DNA of 64,000 nt from Aquamicrobium sp. Its GTDB lineage: Bacteria > Pseudomonadota > Alphaproteobacteria > Rhizobiales > Rhizobiaceae. The notes under the pieces are model-generated. The model saw only the letters and a program-made list of their open reading frames with translations. It made no database searches and was not told the DNA's origin. Shown here in pieces: positions 35,770 to 45,794 of the stretch (positions are counted from its first letter, which is position 1; every line of letters starts with the position of its first letter). The translations under genes and the position numbers were made by a program. Location of the stretch: assembly GCA_019739225.1 (NCBI GenBank), contig JAHHDT010000006.1, forward strand, positions 563,823 to 627,822, given 5' to 3'.

Positions 35770-36699
35770 TCAAAGCGCCTTTTCGAGTTCCGGCAGAACG
35801 GTGAAGAGGTCGCCGACGAGGCCGTAGTCTGCCACCTGGAAGATCGGGGCTTCCTCGTCCTTGTTGATGGCGACGATCACCTTGGAGTCCTTCATGCCGG
35901 CCAGATGCTGGATCGCGCCGGAGATGCCGACGGCGATGTAGAGCTCAGGCGCCACGACCTTGCCGGTCTGGCCGACCTGCCAGTCGTTCGGCGCGTAGCC
36001 GGCATCCACCGCGGCGCGGGACGCGCCCACCGCGGCACCCAGCTTGTCGGCGACAGGCAAGATGACCTCCTGAAACTTTTCCGACGAGCCGAGCGCGCGG
36101 CCGCCCGAGATGATGATCTTGGCCGAGGTCAGCTCCGGACGATCGCTCTCCGAGAGCTTGTTCTCGACAAAGGTCGAAAGGCCCGGATTGGCGGCCGCCG
36201 AAACGGTTTCCACCGCAGCGGACCCGCCGTCACCCGCCGCTTGGAAGGAGGCGGTGCGGACCGTGATGACCTTCTTGGCGTCGGTTGACTGCACGGTCTG
36301 GATGGCGTTGCCCGCATAGATCGGACGCTTGAACGTGTCGGCCGAGACGACCTCGATGATCTCCGACACCTGCATGACGTCGAGCAGGGCTGCGACGCGT
36401 GGCATCACGTTCTTGCCCATCGTGGTGGCCGGCGCGACCAGCGCATCGTAGCCGTCGGCGAGCGACACCACGAGGGCCGCCGTCGGCTCGGCGAGGCGAT
36501 GTTCGAGTTCGTCGGACTCGGCCAGCAGAACCTTGCGCGCGCCCTTCAGCTTGGCGGCGGCGTCGGCGGCAGCCTTGGCGCCTTTGCCGGCGACGAGGAT
36601 GTCGACGTCGGAGCCGATCGCCAGTGCAGCGGTCAGCGCCTTGGCGGTCTGGTCGGAAACGGTTGCGTTGTCGTGCTCGGCAACGAGAAGAATGGCCAT
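35770..36699 (-). CDS. etfA: Electron transfer flavoprotein alpha subunit
   Basis: EtfA binds FAD and, with EtfB, passes electrons from acyl-CoA and other dehydrogenases to ETF-ubiquinone oxidoreductase. The 309-residue protein has the FAD signature [21 protein letters not shown] near residue 250 and [12 protein letters not shown] near 195. It is 25 bases downstream of etfB. Confidence 0.97.
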   Translation of the reverse strand: MAILLVAEHDNATVSDQTAKALTAALAIGSDVDILVAGKGAKAAADAAAKLKGARKVLLAESDELEHRLAEPTAALVVSLADGYDALVAPATTMGKNVMPRVAALLDVMQVSEIIEVVSADTFKRPIYAGNAIQTVQSTDAKKVITVRTASFQAAGDGGSAAVETVSAAANPGLSTFVENKLSESDRPELTSAKIIISGGRALGSSEKFQEVILPVADKLGAAVGASRAAVDAGYAPNDWQVGQTGKVVAPELYIAVGISGAIQHLAGMKDSKVIVAINKDEEAPIFQVADYGLVGDLFTVLPELEKAL

Positions 36700-36724
36700 A
36701 TCGATAATCTCCCTTTTCCGGACC

Positions 36725-37471
36725 CTAGAGGACGCCTGCGGACTTCAGGCTCGACACCAGCTCGGCAACGTCCTTGACCTTGACGCCCGCCTTGCGGCCG
36801 CCCGGTTCCTCGGTCTTGAGCACCTTCAGGCGCGGCGATGCGTCGACGCCGTAGTCGGCGGCCGACTTCTCGTCGAGCGGCTTCTTCTTCGCCTTCATGA
36901 TGTTCGGCAGCGAGGCGTAGCGCGGCTGGTTCAGGCGCAGGTCGGTGGTCACGATGGCCGGCATCGACAGCTCCACCGTCTGCAGGCCGCCGTCGACTTC
37001 GCGGGTGACCTTGGCCTTGCCGCCGTCGATCTCGACCTTGGAGGCAAAGGTGCCCTGCGACCAGCCGAGAAGTGCCGCGAGCATCTGGCCGGTCTGGTTG
37101 GCGTCGTCGTCGATTGCCTGTTTGCCCAGAATGACGAGCTCCGGCTTTTCCTCGTCAACGATGCCCTTCAGGAGCTTCGCAACGGTCAGCGGCTCGGTGG
37201 TCTCTTCGATCTTGACCAGAATGCCGCGGTCGGCGCCCATGGCGAGTGCGGTGCGGATCGTCTCCTGCGCCTGCGCCGGGCCGATCGACACGACGACGAT
37301 CTCCTCGACCTTGCCCGCTTCCTTCAGACGGATCGCCTCTTCGACGGCAATTTCGTCGAAGGGGTTCATCGACATCTTCACATTTGCGAGTTCGACGCCC
37401 GATCCGTCCGACTTGACGCGGATCTTCACGTTGTAGTCGACAACCCGCTTGACAGGGACAAGAACTTTCAT
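36725..37471 (-). CDS. etfB: Electron transfer flavoprotein beta subunit
   Basis: EtfB is the AMP-binding partner of EtfA. The 248-residue protein begins [20 protein letters not shown] and contains [40 protein letters not shown] and the C-terminal recognition-loop region [19 protein letters not shown]. Gene order adenosyltransferase - etfB - etfA - hydroxybutyryl-CoA dehydrogenase is common in Hyphomicrobiales; here a rhomboid gene lies between the first two. Confidence 0.97.
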   Translation of the reverse strand: MKVLVPVKRVVDYNVKIRVKSDGSGVELANVKMSMNPFDEIAVEEAIRLKEAGKVEEIVVVSIGPAQAQETIRTALAMGADRGILVKIEETTEPLTVAKLLKGIVDEEKPELVILGKQAIDDDANQTGQMLAALLGWSQGTFASKVEIDGGKAKVTREVDGGLQTVELSMPAIVTTDLRLNQPRYASLPNIMKAKKKPLDEKSAADYGVDASPRLKVLKTEEPGGRKAGVKVKDVAELVSSLKSAGVL

Positions 37472-37612
37472 GCGCGTGAGACCTTTCCGAGATTTTTGTC
37501 GGAGCTGCGTAGCAGCCCCTCATGCCGATCGCTTGCCGGATACCGACATCGTCGGGACGAAACTCAGCACGTCGCGCTGCCCGCCGGGCATTGCGTGCCG
37601 TGGCCGCATGAG

Positions 37613-37641
37613 GCTGTAGTCATCCGCCGCGCCAGCGTCAA
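37613..37641 (-). promoter_or_regulatory. Possible etfB promoter
   Basis: On the minus strand TTGACG (37636-37641) and TACAGC (37613-37618) are separated by 17 bases, about 140 bases before the etfB ATG in the 213-base gap after the rhomboid gene. The -35 element is good and the -10 is poor. Confidence 0.35.
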
Positions 37642-37684
37642 TATGCGCCGCCGGCTCAAACCGTTTGAATTGTGCAGCGGGCCG

Positions 37685-38452
37685 TCAGCGCCGGCCCCAG
37701 GGCGATGGTGTATCGGCCGGCGGAGGTGGCGGCGCCGGTCTTTCCACCTCGGCTGCCTGCGGCGTGACGACCGTCCGGTCGAGCAGCGGAACGTCGCGGC
37801 GGCGCAGCACCAGCACCAGCACCGCGCCGGCGATGATGCCGCCGACATGGGCCGCCCATGAGACCTCGCCCTCGCTGTCGAGCGCTATCATCGCGAACTG
37901 GAACAGGATCCACAGCGCCAGCAAAATCCAGGCGGGGAGGCGCAGCGGCAGGCGGCCGAAGGCGAGCACCCATATCTTCACACGCGGATGCAGGATCAGG
38001 TAGGCGGCGATGATGCCGGCCACCGCGCCCGAAGCGCCGATCAGCGGCGCGTGGGAGGTCGGCACCAGCAGCCCGTGCATGAAGGCGCCGGCGGCCGCGC
38101 ATGCGAGGTAGAAAATCAGGAACCTGAAATGGCCGAGCGCGTCCTCGACATTGTCGCCGAACACCCAGAGAAACAGCATATTGCCGCCCAGGTGAAAGAT
38201 GTCGCCATGCAGGAAGGAATAGGTGATGTAGGTCGCGTGGTCCGGCACCAGCACGAGGTTGGGCGGGCGCATGACATTGTCGAACAAGGTCGCCGGTATG
38301 TAGCCCAGCCCGATCACGGTTGCTTCGATGAACTGCTCGTTGGCGACGGCAGTCAGCAGATAGACGAGGCAGTTGGCCGCGATCAGCCCCAGCGTCACAT
38401 ATTGCAGGCGGATGCGCTTAAGCTTGTTGGCGTCGTGAAGCGGTATGAACAT
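37685..38452 (-). CDS. Rhomboid intramembrane serine protease
   Basis: This 255-residue, six-helix protease cleaves membrane substrates. The motifs are GDIFHLGGNMLFLWVFG near residue 80, the catalytic Ser in IGASGAVAGIIAAYL and the catalytic His in SWAAHVGGIIAG. The Pro-rich C-terminal tail (ERPAPPPPPADTPSP) is cytoplasmic. ATG 38452 (MFIPLHDANKLKRIR) begins the usual rhizobial rhomboid N-terminus. The substrate is unknown. Confidence 0.94.
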   Translation of the reverse strand: MFIPLHDANKLKRIRLQYVTLGLIAANCLVYLLTAVANEQFIEATVIGLGYIPATLFDNVMRPPNLVLVPDHATYITYSFLHGDIFHLGGNMLFLWVFGDNVEDALGHFRFLIFYLACAAAGAFMHGLLVPTSHAPLIGASGAVAGIIAAYLILHPRVKIWVLAFGRLPLRLPAWILLALWILFQFAMIALDSEGEVSWAAHVGGIIAGAVLVLVLRRRDVPLLDRTVVTPQAAEVERPAPPPPPADTPSPWGRR

Positions 38453-38483
38453 GGTCCCCCGCGCCCCGCCTCGGCACTGGGGG

Positions 38484-39065
38484 CTATCTGTTTTGTCCCG
38501 GCACCCATAACACATCGCTTTCGCCATTGTCATTGACGGCGCGGGCGGCGACGAACAGGAAATCGGAGACGCGGTTGATGTATTTGATCGCTTCCGGCCC
38601 AACCGTTTCGCCATCCGCCAGCGAGAGCTCCACCATCAGCCGCTCGGCGCGGCGTGCGACGGTGCGCGCAAGGTGAAGCCCGGCCGCTGCCGGCGAGCCG
38701 CCGGGCAGGACGAAGGTGCGCAGCGGCTTGATGTTGCGGTTCAGCGCATCGATGTCGGCTTCCAGCCGCGCCACCTGCGAGGCGACGATGCGTAGCGGCT
38801 CGTAGCCGAGGTCCTTGCCGGTGTCGGGCGTGGCGAGGTCTGCCCCGAGATCGAACAGATCGTTCTGGATGCGGCCGAGCATCGCGTCGATCTCCGCATG
38901 GGCGCTCGCGGTGTGAAGCCGCGCCATGCCGATGCAGGCATTGGCCTCGTCCACCGTGCCGTAGGAGGCAACGCGCAGGTCGTATTTGGGCCGACGCTCG
39001 CCGGAGCCCAGAGCGGTCGTGCCGTCATCGCCGGTGCGGGTGTAGATCTTGTTGAGGACGACCAT
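38484..39065 (-). CDS. ATP:cob(I)alamin adenosyltransferase (PduO type)
   Basis: This enzyme transfers the adenosyl group of ATP to cob(I)alamin or cob(I)yrinic acid diamide, giving coenzyme B12 forms. The 193-residue protein has the ATP-binding N-terminus KIYTRTGDDGTTALGSGERRPKYD, the DEANACIGMAR helix and the conserved VARRAERLMVEL near residue 135. It complements CobS/CobT in the first kilobases of the window. It lies 19 bases after the HIG1-type gene. Confidence 0.95.
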   Translation of the reverse strand: MVVLNKIYTRTGDDGTTALGSGERRPKYDLRVASYGTVDEANACIGMARLHTASAHAEIDAMLGRIQNDLFDLGADLATPDTGKDLGYEPLRIVASQVARLEADIDALNRNIKPLRTFVLPGGSPAAAGLHLARTVARRAERLMVELSLADGETVGPEAIKYINRVSDFLFVAARAVNDNGESDVLWVPGQNR

Positions 39066-39084
39066 ATCGCAGTTCCCTGATGGC

Positions 39085-39276
39085 TCAGCCGCGCGAGAAG
39101 TAGAGCGCGAGCATGATGAAGACGAGCGCGAAGAACTGAAGCAGTACGCGAGCCTGCATCAGCTTGTTCGAGGTGTTCCCCGACCCGCCGCGCATCATGT
39201 TGACGAGGCCGCGTCCGAGGACAATCACCACGGCGACCATGAAGAGAATGGCGATGATGTTGAAGGCTGTCGACAT
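39085..39276 (-). CDS. HIG1-type twin transmembrane protein
   Basis: This 63-residue protein has two membrane helices (IIAILFMVAVVIVLGRGLVNMM and VLLQFFALVFIMLALYFSRG) joined by the short conserved loop GGSGNTSNKLMQARV. This matches the hypoxia-induced-protein (HIG1) conserved region. Mitochondrial relatives bind cytochrome oxidase; bacterial function is not settled. It lies between the SDR and adenosyltransferase genes, about 20 bases from each. Confidence 0.88.
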   Translation of the reverse strand: MSTAFNIIAILFMVAVVIVLGRGLVNMMRGGSGNTSNKLMQARVLLQFFALVFIMLALYFSRG

Positions 39277-39295
39277 GACTTGTTTCCGATCTGGT

Positions 39296-40162
39296 TCAGG
39301 CGCGGGCGGCGAGGAAGCGGTATAGCATGGTTGCCGGCAGCAGCCGCTTGAGCAGCGCGCCCACCTTCGCCGGCGTGGTGACCAGGTAGTGGGGACGCGG
39401 GTGCGGATGTTCCAACGCGTGTTTCAGCACGTCATATACAGCGTCCGGGCCAAGTTTCATCCGCGACCTGACGCCGCCTCGCCGCAGGCGCGCGAGCTGC
39501 GCCTCGTATTCCTGCCGGTGTGGCGAAGCCTCGACGTCGATGTGACGTTCGAACCACGCGAGGCCGTTTGACGGCAGTTTCGATTCGATCGGACCGGGCT
39601 CGATCATCGAAACCTGGATCCCTGATCCGTCGAGTTCCGACCGCAGCGTCAGCATCAGGCCTTCCAGCGCGAATTTCGACGCTGTGTATGCGCCGCGATA
39701 TTTGACCGGCACGAGGCCGAGTATCGACGAACAGTGAACGATACGGCCGTGGCCCTGCGCCCGCATGATCGGCACGATGCGCCGGGTCAGGTCGTGCCAG
39801 CCGAAGAAATTGGCCTCGAACTGCTCCCGCAACGCCTCCACGGGCAGGTCCTCGACCGCACCGGCCTGCGCATGGGCTCCGTTGTTGTAGAGAGCGTCCA
39901 GACGTCCGCCCGTGCGGGCGGTCACTTCGGCCACGAGTGTCTCTATCGAGGCGGGGTCGCGGTAGTCGAGAAACAGGGCCTCGATGCCTTCGGCCTCCAG
40001 AGCCGCGATGTCTTCCGGCTTGCGCGCGGTTGCGAACACCCGCCAGCCATCCCGCTTGAGCGCGCGTGCGCAATAAGCGCCGATGCCGGACGAGGCGCCG
40101 GTGACAATGATTGTGCGCAACTTTTCCGCCGGTTCGTTCGTATCCGTGTCGCTGCTTGCCAT
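39296..40162 (-). CDS. SDR family oxidoreductase
   Basis: This 288-residue classical short-chain dehydrogenase has the cofactor motif VTGASSGIGAY near residue 22, NNGAHA in place of the usual NNAG, the catalytic Ser in HCSSILG and YTASKFALEG (YxxxK). The C-terminal LLKRLLPATMLYRFLAAR suggests membrane association. The substrate is unknown; the family includes retinol-type and lipid-modifying enzymes. It starts 51 bases from the divergent BrkB-like gene. Confidence 0.92.
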   Translation of the reverse strand: MASSDTDTNEPAEKLRTIIVTGASSGIGAYCARALKRDGWRVFATARKPEDIAALEAEGIEALFLDYRDPASIETLVAEVTARTGGRLDALYNNGAHAQAGAVEDLPVEALREQFEANFFGWHDLTRRIVPIMRAQGHGRIVHCSSILGLVPVKYRGAYTASKFALEGLMLTLRSELDGSGIQVSMIEPGPIESKLPSNGLAWFERHIDVEASPHRQEYEAQLARLRRGGVRSRMKLGPDAVYDVLKHALEHPHPRPHYLVTTPAKVGALLKRLLPATMLYRFLAARA

Positions 40163-40213
40163 GAAGGCGATTCCCTTCCCATATTCGAACCCGAGATACA
40201 ATCGGCCGGAAAA

Positions 40214-41068
40214 ATGCTGCGCAGACTGGTTATCATCAAGCGCGTCCTCGGGGACGCCATAGGTCATTTCAACTACGATGACGGGTGGGCGCTCGCCAGC
40301 CATCTCGCCTTGTCGGCCCTGCTGGCACTGTTTCCCTTCCTGATTTTCGCGACGTCGCTGGCGAGTTTTCTCGGTGCCGATGCATTTGCAGACACGGCCG
40401 TGCATCTCATTTTCGACACCTGGCCGGAGGAGATCGCCGCACCCATCGCGCGCGAGGTGTCGAGCGTGCTGACCATCCAGCGTGGCGATTTCCTGACCAT
40501 CGGCATCCTCGCGGCCGCCTTCTTCGCCTCCAACGGCATTGAGGCGCTGCGCGTCGGGCTCAATCGCGCCTATCGGGTGCTCGACCGGCGCTCGATCTTC
40601 TTCCTGCGCGCGCAGAGCCTCGCCTTCGTGCTGGTGGCGACGATCGGCTTCCTGATCGTCTCGTCGCTGCTCGTCGTCCTGCCGGTCGCGATCGGCATCA
40701 CGCAGCAGCGGCTTCCATGGATCGAGCCGTATATCGGAACCATCAATCTGTGGCGCATCCTGATTGCGGCCGTCATCATCGTTCTCGCCCTGATCGCCGT
40801 GCATCTGTGGTTGCCGGCTGGCAAACGGCGGTTTCGCGAGATCGTGCCCGGGCTGATCTTCACGCTGGTCTTCTGGGTGGTCGGTTCATCCCTGTTCGCC
40901 ACCTATCTCAGCTACTATTCGACCTATTCGTCGACCTATGCCGGCCTTGCCTCGATCATGATCGCGCTGGTGTTCCTCTACATCGTCTCGGCGATCTTCA
41001 TACTCGGCGGCGAACTCAACGCATCCATCAAGCGCTACCTCGATGCGCGGGCCAAAGTGGCGCAATAG
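40214..41068 (+). CDS. YihY/BrkB family membrane protein
   Basis: This 284-residue protein has about six helices and the UPF0761/YihY signature: DDGWALASHLALSALLALFPFLIF near residue 22, SNGIEALRVGLNRAYRV near 105 and SYYSTYSSTYAGLASIMIALVFLYIVSAIFILGGELNA near the end. It was once annotated as RNase BN, which is incorrect for this family. Function is unsettled and may involve membrane transport. ATG 40214 follows an A-rich stretch. Confidence 0.92.
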   Translation: MLRRLVIIKRVLGDAIGHFNYDDGWALASHLALSALLALFPFLIFATSLASFLGADAFADTAVHLIFDTWPEEIAAPIAREVSSVLTIQRGDFLTIGILAAAFFASNGIEALRVGLNRAYRVLDRRSIFFLRAQSLAFVLVATIGFLIVSSLLVVLPVAIGITQQRLPWIEPYIGTINLWRILIAAVIIVLALIAVHLWLPAGKRRFREIVPGLIFTLVFWVVGSSLFATYLSYYSTYSSTYAGLASIMIALVFLYIVSAIFILGGELNASIKRYLDARAKVAQ

Positions 41069-41255
41069 CCTGCAACCGGACACCAACCCCCGGTCTGCAA
41101 ACCGATAGCGATTGGTTAACGGTGACGATGCTAGCTAGATCGCGGGCGAGGCGAATAATAACGGATTGGGGTCGGGCCGCTTTTCGGTGGGTTCAGACAC
41201 TAGGGACTCGTGTCGCAAGGTCTTCGTCGAAGGCCGGAATCCGAAAGGCTCTGCC

Positions 41256-43043
41256 ATGCCAAATATGCTTTCCGCGCTTCTGTCCGACGACAGCGCCATC
41301 GTGGCCGCCATCGACCGCTCGCAGGCGGTCATCCACTTCGATCCCGCCGGCAACATTCTCTTTGCCAACGCCAATTTCTGCGCGGCGGTGGGCTATGACT
41401 TGTCAGAGATCGTTGGCCGCCACCACCGGATGTTCGTCGACCCGGCGGAAGCGGACAGTGCCGAGTATCGCGAATTCTGGGCGCGGTTGGCGCGCGGCGA
41501 GTACGACCAACGCCAGTACAAGCGTTTCGGCAAGGGCGGGCGGGAAATCTGGATCGAGGCGTCCTACAATCCGCTGTTCAGGCGCGGTAAGCCCTACAAG
41601 GTGGTCAAGTTCGCCACAGACATCACCGTGGCCCGGCAACGGGCGGCCGAGGATGCGGGCAAGCTGGAGGCGATCTCCAAATCCCAGGCGGTGATCGAGT
41701 TCAATCCGCAAGGCGAGATTCTCACGGCGAACGACAATTTCTGCAAGACCCTCGGCTATGACCTCGCCGAGATCCAGGGCCGGCATCACCGCATGTTCTG
41801 CGATCCGGCCTATGCCGGAAGCGAGGAATACCGCCAGTTCTGGCCGAGGCTTGCCCGGGGCGAATTCATTGCCAACGAATTCGTGCGCTACGGCAAGGGC
41901 GGCAAGGAAATCTGGATCCAGGCCGCCTACAACCCGATCGTCGACCTCAACGGCAAGGTGGTGAAGGTGGTGAAGTTCGCCACCGACGTCAGCGAGCGGA
42001 TGAGCGCCGTCGTCGCGCTCGGGGGCGGCTTGCGGGCGCTTGCGGATGGCGATCTAGAGCAGCGGCTGGAGCGCGCCTTCGTGCCGTCGATGGAGCAGGT
42101 CAGGGCCGACTTCAACGAAGCCGTCGGCAAGCTTTGCGCAGCCATGCAGGCTGTCGGACACAATGCAAGGTCGATCGCGGCAGGTGCGGAACAGGTCCGC
42201 TCCGCTGCATCGGACCTATCGAGGCGTACCGAGCAACAGGCGGCCTCTGTCGAGGAGACTGCCGCGGCACTCGAGCAGGTTACTGCGACTGTCTCGGATT
42301 CGAGCAAGCGGGCGGAGGAAGCGGGCAGCCTTGTGCGGCAGACGCGCGAGAATGCGGAACGCTCGGCCGACGTGGTGCGCGGCGCCGTTTCCGCGATGGG
42401 CGAGATCGAATCGTCCTCCCAGAAGATTTCGGCCATCATCGGCATGATCGACGAAATCGCGTTCCAGACCAACCTGCTGGCGCTCAATGCGGGCGTCGAG
42501 GCAGCCCGCGCAGGCGAGGCGGGCCGGGGCTTTGCCGTGGTGGCGCAGGAGGTGCGCGAGCTCGCGCAGCGGTCGGCAATGGCTGCCAAGGACATCAAGG
42601 AGCTGATTGGGACATCGGGGAGCCAGGTCGAGCGGGGCGTGTCACTTGTGGGAGAAACCGGCAAGGTGCTGGAGCAGATCGTCCAGCAGGTGCAGGAGAT
42701 CAACACCAACGTAGCGGCCATCGTGCATGGCGCGCGCGAACAGGCCACCAGCCTCGCCGAGATCAACCGGGCGGTGAATACCATCGATCAGGGCACGCAG
42801 CAGAATGCGGCCATGGTCGAGGAATCGACCGCGGCCAGCCACTCGCTGGCGGGCGAGGCGCAATCCTTGTTCGTCCTGCTGACGCAGTTCAGGACGGGTG
42901 AGGCGCCGGCAGCGTCAGCACCTTCCGCGGCCTCCCAGCGATCGCAACTGGCGCCATCGCCCGCTCGGCAACTCGTGCGGCAGGCGAAGGGCGCATTCGC
43001 CGGCAACGCGGTGCTTGCGGCCGACGATTGGGAAGAGTTCTGA
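41256..43043 (+). CDS. Soluble methyl-accepting chemotaxis protein with two PAS domains
   Basis: This 595-residue receptor has no membrane helix. Two closely similar PAS domains begin at residues 22 ([20 protein letters not shown]) and 143 ([20 protein letters not shown]), followed by a short HAMP-like linker and an MCP signalling domain whose tip is [31 protein letters not shown]. The C-terminus, ADDWEEF, resembles the xWxxF docking pentapeptide for CheR/CheB. PAS domains suggest redox, oxygen or energy sensing, but no cofactor residue is certain. No che genes are nearby. ATG 41256 ([12 protein letters not shown]) fits the PAS start. Confidence 0.93.
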   Translation: MPNMLSALLSDDSAIVAAIDRSQAVIHFDPAGNILFANANFCAAVGYDLSEIVGRHHRMFVDPAEADSAEYREFWARLARGEYDQRQYKRFGKGGREIWIEASYNPLFRRGKPYKVVKFATDITVARQRAAEDAGKLEAISKSQAVIEFNPQGEILTANDNFCKTLGYDLAEIQGRHHRMFCDPAYAGSEEYRQFWPRLARGEFIANEFVRYGKGGKEIWIQAAYNPIVDLNGKVVKVVKFATDVSERMSAVVALGGGLRALADGDLEQRLERAFVPSMEQVRADFNEAVGKLCAAMQAVGHNARSIAAGAEQVRSAASDLSRRTEQQAASVEETAAALEQVTATVSDSSKRAEEAGSLVRQTRENAERSADVVRGAVSAMGEIESSSQKISAIIGMIDEIAFQTNLLALNAGVEAARAGEAGRGFAVVAQEVRELAQRSAMAAKDIKELIGTSGSQVERGVSLVGETGKVLEQIVQQVQEINTNVAAIVHGAREQATSLAEINRAVNTIDQGTQQNAAMVEESTAASHSLAGEAQSLFVLLTQFRTGEAPAASAPSAASQRSQLAPSPARQLVRQAKGAFAGNAVLAADDWEEF

Positions 43044-43049
43044 CGCGCT

Positions 43050-43913
43050 CTATCTGCGCGTCGCCATCGCGACGCCGATGGTGGTAACGGCCATGCCGAC
43101 GAGCTGGACCGGGCTCAGCGTTTCGCCGAAAAGCACCCATGCGATGAGCGCGGTCACTGCCGGCACGAGGTAGAAGAGTGACGAGACCTTCGACATCTCG
43201 CCCTCGCGGATCATCATCATCAGAAGAAAGATCGCGCCGATCGAAAGCACCAGCACCAGCCATGCCATGGCGAACACCAGTTCGCCGGTCAGCGTGAACT
43301 GGCGGGTCTCGAAGGCGAACGATCCAACGGCCATCACCACGGCCGCGCCGAGATACTGCCACAGCGTCGCGGTAACGAGGTCGGCGTTGGAGACGAACTT
43401 CTTCTGCCACACGGTGCCGGCGCTGATTGCCACCGCGCCGGCCAGGCACGCAGCGAATGTTGCCGGGGTTACGCCGCCGATCGCCTGGCCGATCTTCGGC
43501 GCCAGTACGATGACGATGCCGAGGAAGCCTGCGGCGAGCCCCGTCCAGTGGCGGGGCAGGATACGCTCGCCCAGCGCCCAGCCTGCCATGACGGCGGTGA
43601 TCAGCGGCTGGAGGCCGATGATGAGGGCGGAAAGCCCGGCCGGCAGCCCGTGCCGGATCGCCCAGAACACGCCGCCGAGATAGACACCGTGGATCAGCGC
43701 GCCCGCAAATGCGGCATGCGCGGCCTGTGCCGGCGCCAGCTTCCTGGAGTGCATCACCAGCATGATGAGCAACAGCACGATGGCGGCGAGTACGAAGCGC
43801 ACCGCCAGGAAGCTGAACGGCTCGGACCATGGCATGGCGTAGCGGGCACCGATGAAGCCGGTGGCCCAGAGCAGCACGAAAAGGACGGGAATGAGGCTTG
43901 CGGCGCGGGACAT
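43050..43913 (-). CDS. EamA family (DMT) transporter
   Basis: This 287-residue, ten-helix drug/metabolite transporter has two EamA repeats. The first begins LIPVLFVLLWATGFIGARYAM and the second ends VLFGETLSPVQLVGMAVTTIGVAMATRR. It is unrelated in detail to the EamA protein at 19159-20049. The substrate is unknown. It is convergent with the chemoreceptor gene, with 6 bases between stops. Confidence 0.88.
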   Translation of the reverse strand: MSRAASLIPVLFVLLWATGFIGARYAMPWSEPFSFLAVRFVLAAIVLLLIMLVMHSRKLAPAQAAHAAFAGALIHGVYLGGVFWAIRHGLPAGLSALIIGLQPLITAVMAGWALGERILPRHWTGLAAGFLGIVIVLAPKIGQAIGGVTPATFAACLAGAVAISAGTVWQKKFVSNADLVTATLWQYLGAAVVMAVGSFAFETRQFTLTGELVFAMAWLVLVLSIGAIFLLMMMIREGEMSKVSSLFYLVPAVTALIAWVLFGETLSPVQLVGMAVTTIGVAMATRR

Positions 43914-44067
43914 GGCTCGGAGATCGGGGATCGGGAAAGGCAGCCCGCTCTAGTGCCGATCGCCGCGACAAGCAAAGGATTAGAATTGAGCCAATCGTTT
44001 CGTGTCGCTGATGCGGGAGAGCACGACGTCGCTCTGCAATCCGTTATCAGGACGCGCCGGCGGGCGG

Positions 44068-44943
44068 CTACAGCCCGATCATCCGCGCAATGTCGGCCGG
44101 TGTCAGGCCGGCGGCGCGCAGCGCTGCCAGGCCCGTGTCCTTCCTGCTCTTCGACAGCTTCCTGCCATCGTCTCCCAGCACCAGGTCGTGGTGCAGATAG
44201 ACCGGCGCAGAAAGCCCAAGCAGCTCCTGCAACAGCCGCTGGACGGCGGTGGCGTGAAAAAGGTCACGGCCGCGCACCACGTGGGTGATGCCCTGCAACG
44301 CATCGTCGACCACGACGGCGAGGTGATAGCTTGTCGGCACCTCCTTGCGCGCAATAACGACGTCGCCCCATGCTCCCGGATCGGCTGTGATGCGACCGGT
44401 CTCGCCCGTCGGCCCGCTGCCCTGCTCGTCCCACAGGATGGGGTGCGCGACATGCGCGAGCGCCGCTTCGATATCCAGCCGCCAGGCAAAGGGCTCGCCC
44501 TCGTCGATCCGGGCGCGTCGCTCCCTGCTCGAAAGACCGCGCTCAGCCGTCGGAAACAGCGGCGCGCCATCGGGATCGCGTGGCCATTCGCGGCCGGTGG
44601 CTTCAGCCTCGACGATCATTGCGCGCGCCTCGCCCCGGCTCATGAAGGAGGGATAGGCAAGCCCCGCATCGATCAGCCGGTCGAGCGCTTCGGCATAGTC
44701 AGCGAAATGGTCCGACTGGCGGCGCACGGGTTCTTCCCATTCGATGCCGAGCCAGGCGAGATCGCGATAGATCGCCTCTTCGAATTCCGGGGTGCAGCGG
44801 CCGATGTCGATATCCTCGATCCGCAGCAGCAGGCGGCCGCCGGTCTCGCGCGCAAGCCTCGCGTTCAACAGCGCCGAATAGGCGTGACCGAGATGCAGTT
44901 CGCCGTTCGGGCTGGGTGCGAAACGGAAGACCGACCGTGTCAT
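44068..44943 (-). CDS. gluQ: Glutamyl-Q tRNA(Asp) synthetase
   Basis: GluQ (YadB, GluQRS) is a truncated glutamyl-tRNA synthetase paralogue that attaches glutamate to queuosine 34 of tRNA-Asp. The 291-residue protein has FAPSPNGELHLGHAYSALLN (HIGH region), LRIEDIDIGRC and KLSKSRKDTG (KMSKS equivalent), and lacks an anticodon-binding domain, as the family does. Residues usually used for Zn binding are partly absent. It fits with the queuosine-precursor transporter at 21513. Confidence 0.93.
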   Translation of the reverse strand: MTRSVFRFAPSPNGELHLGHAYSALLNARLARETGGRLLLRIEDIDIGRCTPEFEEAIYRDLAWLGIEWEEPVRRQSDHFADYAEALDRLIDAGLAYPSFMSRGEARAMIVEAEATGREWPRDPDGAPLFPTAERGLSSRERRARIDEGEPFAWRLDIEAALAHVAHPILWDEQGSGPTGETGRITADPGAWGDVVIARKEVPTSYHLAVVVDDALQGITHVVRGRDLFHATAVQRLLQELLGLSAPVYLHHDLVLGDDGRKLSKSRKDTGLAALRAAGLTPADIARMIGL

Positions 44944-45017
44944 GAGAATGTCGGCAATCGGATTGTGAGGTTCATCGGGCGATTGCTACGGTGGCCTGCA
45001 ATCAAGAACAAGGGCGA

Positions 45018-45695
45018 ATGATGCGCAGGATCGAGACGCTGGACCACATTGCCGAAGGGCTGGATGCGCTGGTGGCCATCGATGCCCGGTTGGGCGGGGT
45101 CGTCGCTGCCGCCGGCGACGTGCCGTTGCGCCTGTCGGAACCGGGCTTTGCCAGCCTCGTCTCGATCATCGTCTCGCAGCAGGTTTCGCGGGCAAGCGCC
45201 GACGCGATCCTCGGCAGGCTCGTGGCGCTGGTCGATCCGCTCGATGCGCGGGGCATGCTCTCGGCTGGAGAGGAGACGTTTCGCGTTGCAGGCCTTTCCC
45301 GGCCCAAGCAGAAGACGCTGCTGGCGATAGCCCGTGCGGTTGTCGAGGAGGGGCTCGACCTCGACCACCTTGCCGCTGCCGACCCCGACGAGGCGATGGC
45401 GCGGCTGACCGCGCTTCACGGCGTCGGGCCCTGGACTGCCGAAGTCTACCTGCTTTTCTGCGCGGGCCATCCTGACATCTTCCCGGCTCACGACGTCGCG
45501 CTGCAGACCGCCGTCGGCCATGCGCTGGCTATCGAACCCCGCCCCGACGCGAAAACGCTCTACCGAATCGCCGAATCATGGACGCCCTGGAGAGGCGTGG
45601 CGGCGCGGCTTTTCTGGGCCTACTATCGCGAATTGCGCGGACGGGACGCTGCACCGCCCACCGAAACGGCGAAAAAAGCCGCAAAAACAGCATGA
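45018..45695 (+). CDS. DNA-3-methyladenine glycosylase II (AlkA-like)
   Basis: This 225-residue HhH-GPD glycosylase excises alkylated bases. IIVSQQVSRASADAIL near residue 55 is the first helix pair, ALHGVGPWTAEVYLLFCAG near 140 is the helix-hairpin-helix and the catalytic Asp is in IFPAHDVALQTAV. It lacks the N-terminal beta domain of E. coli AlkA, like many shorter forms. ATG 45018 follows AAGGG; a GTG upstream is less likely. Confidence 0.93.
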   Translation: MMRRIETLDHIAEGLDALVAIDARLGGVVAAAGDVPLRLSEPGFASLVSIIVSQQVSRASADAILGRLVALVDPLDARGMLSAGEETFRVAGLSRPKQKTLLAIARAVVEEGLDLDHLAAADPDEAMARLTALHGVGPWTAEVYLLFCAGHPDIFPAHDVALQTAVGHALAIEPRPDAKTLYRIAESWTPWRGVAARLFWAYYRELRGRDAAPPTETAKKAAKTA

Positions 45696-45794
45696 TTTCG
45701 CATTTTGCGGCGCGAAATAGCCGCTTCACATTCCTGCAATCTCGGGATTACAGTATCCGCGCCGATCGAAGCCCGAGCCCAAGGAGGTCAGTCA

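Noticed and set aside
39734-40213. N-terminal extension of the BrkB-like gene
   Set aside because: The extension is antisense to the SDR gene and lacks similarity; the family start is at 40214.
45695-45718. Inverted repeat ATTTCGC/GCGAAAT after the alkA-like gene
   Set aside because: Only 7-base arms with no T run; it overlaps the stop codon and resembles the livG palindrome only loosely, so neither a terminator nor an operator can be claimed.
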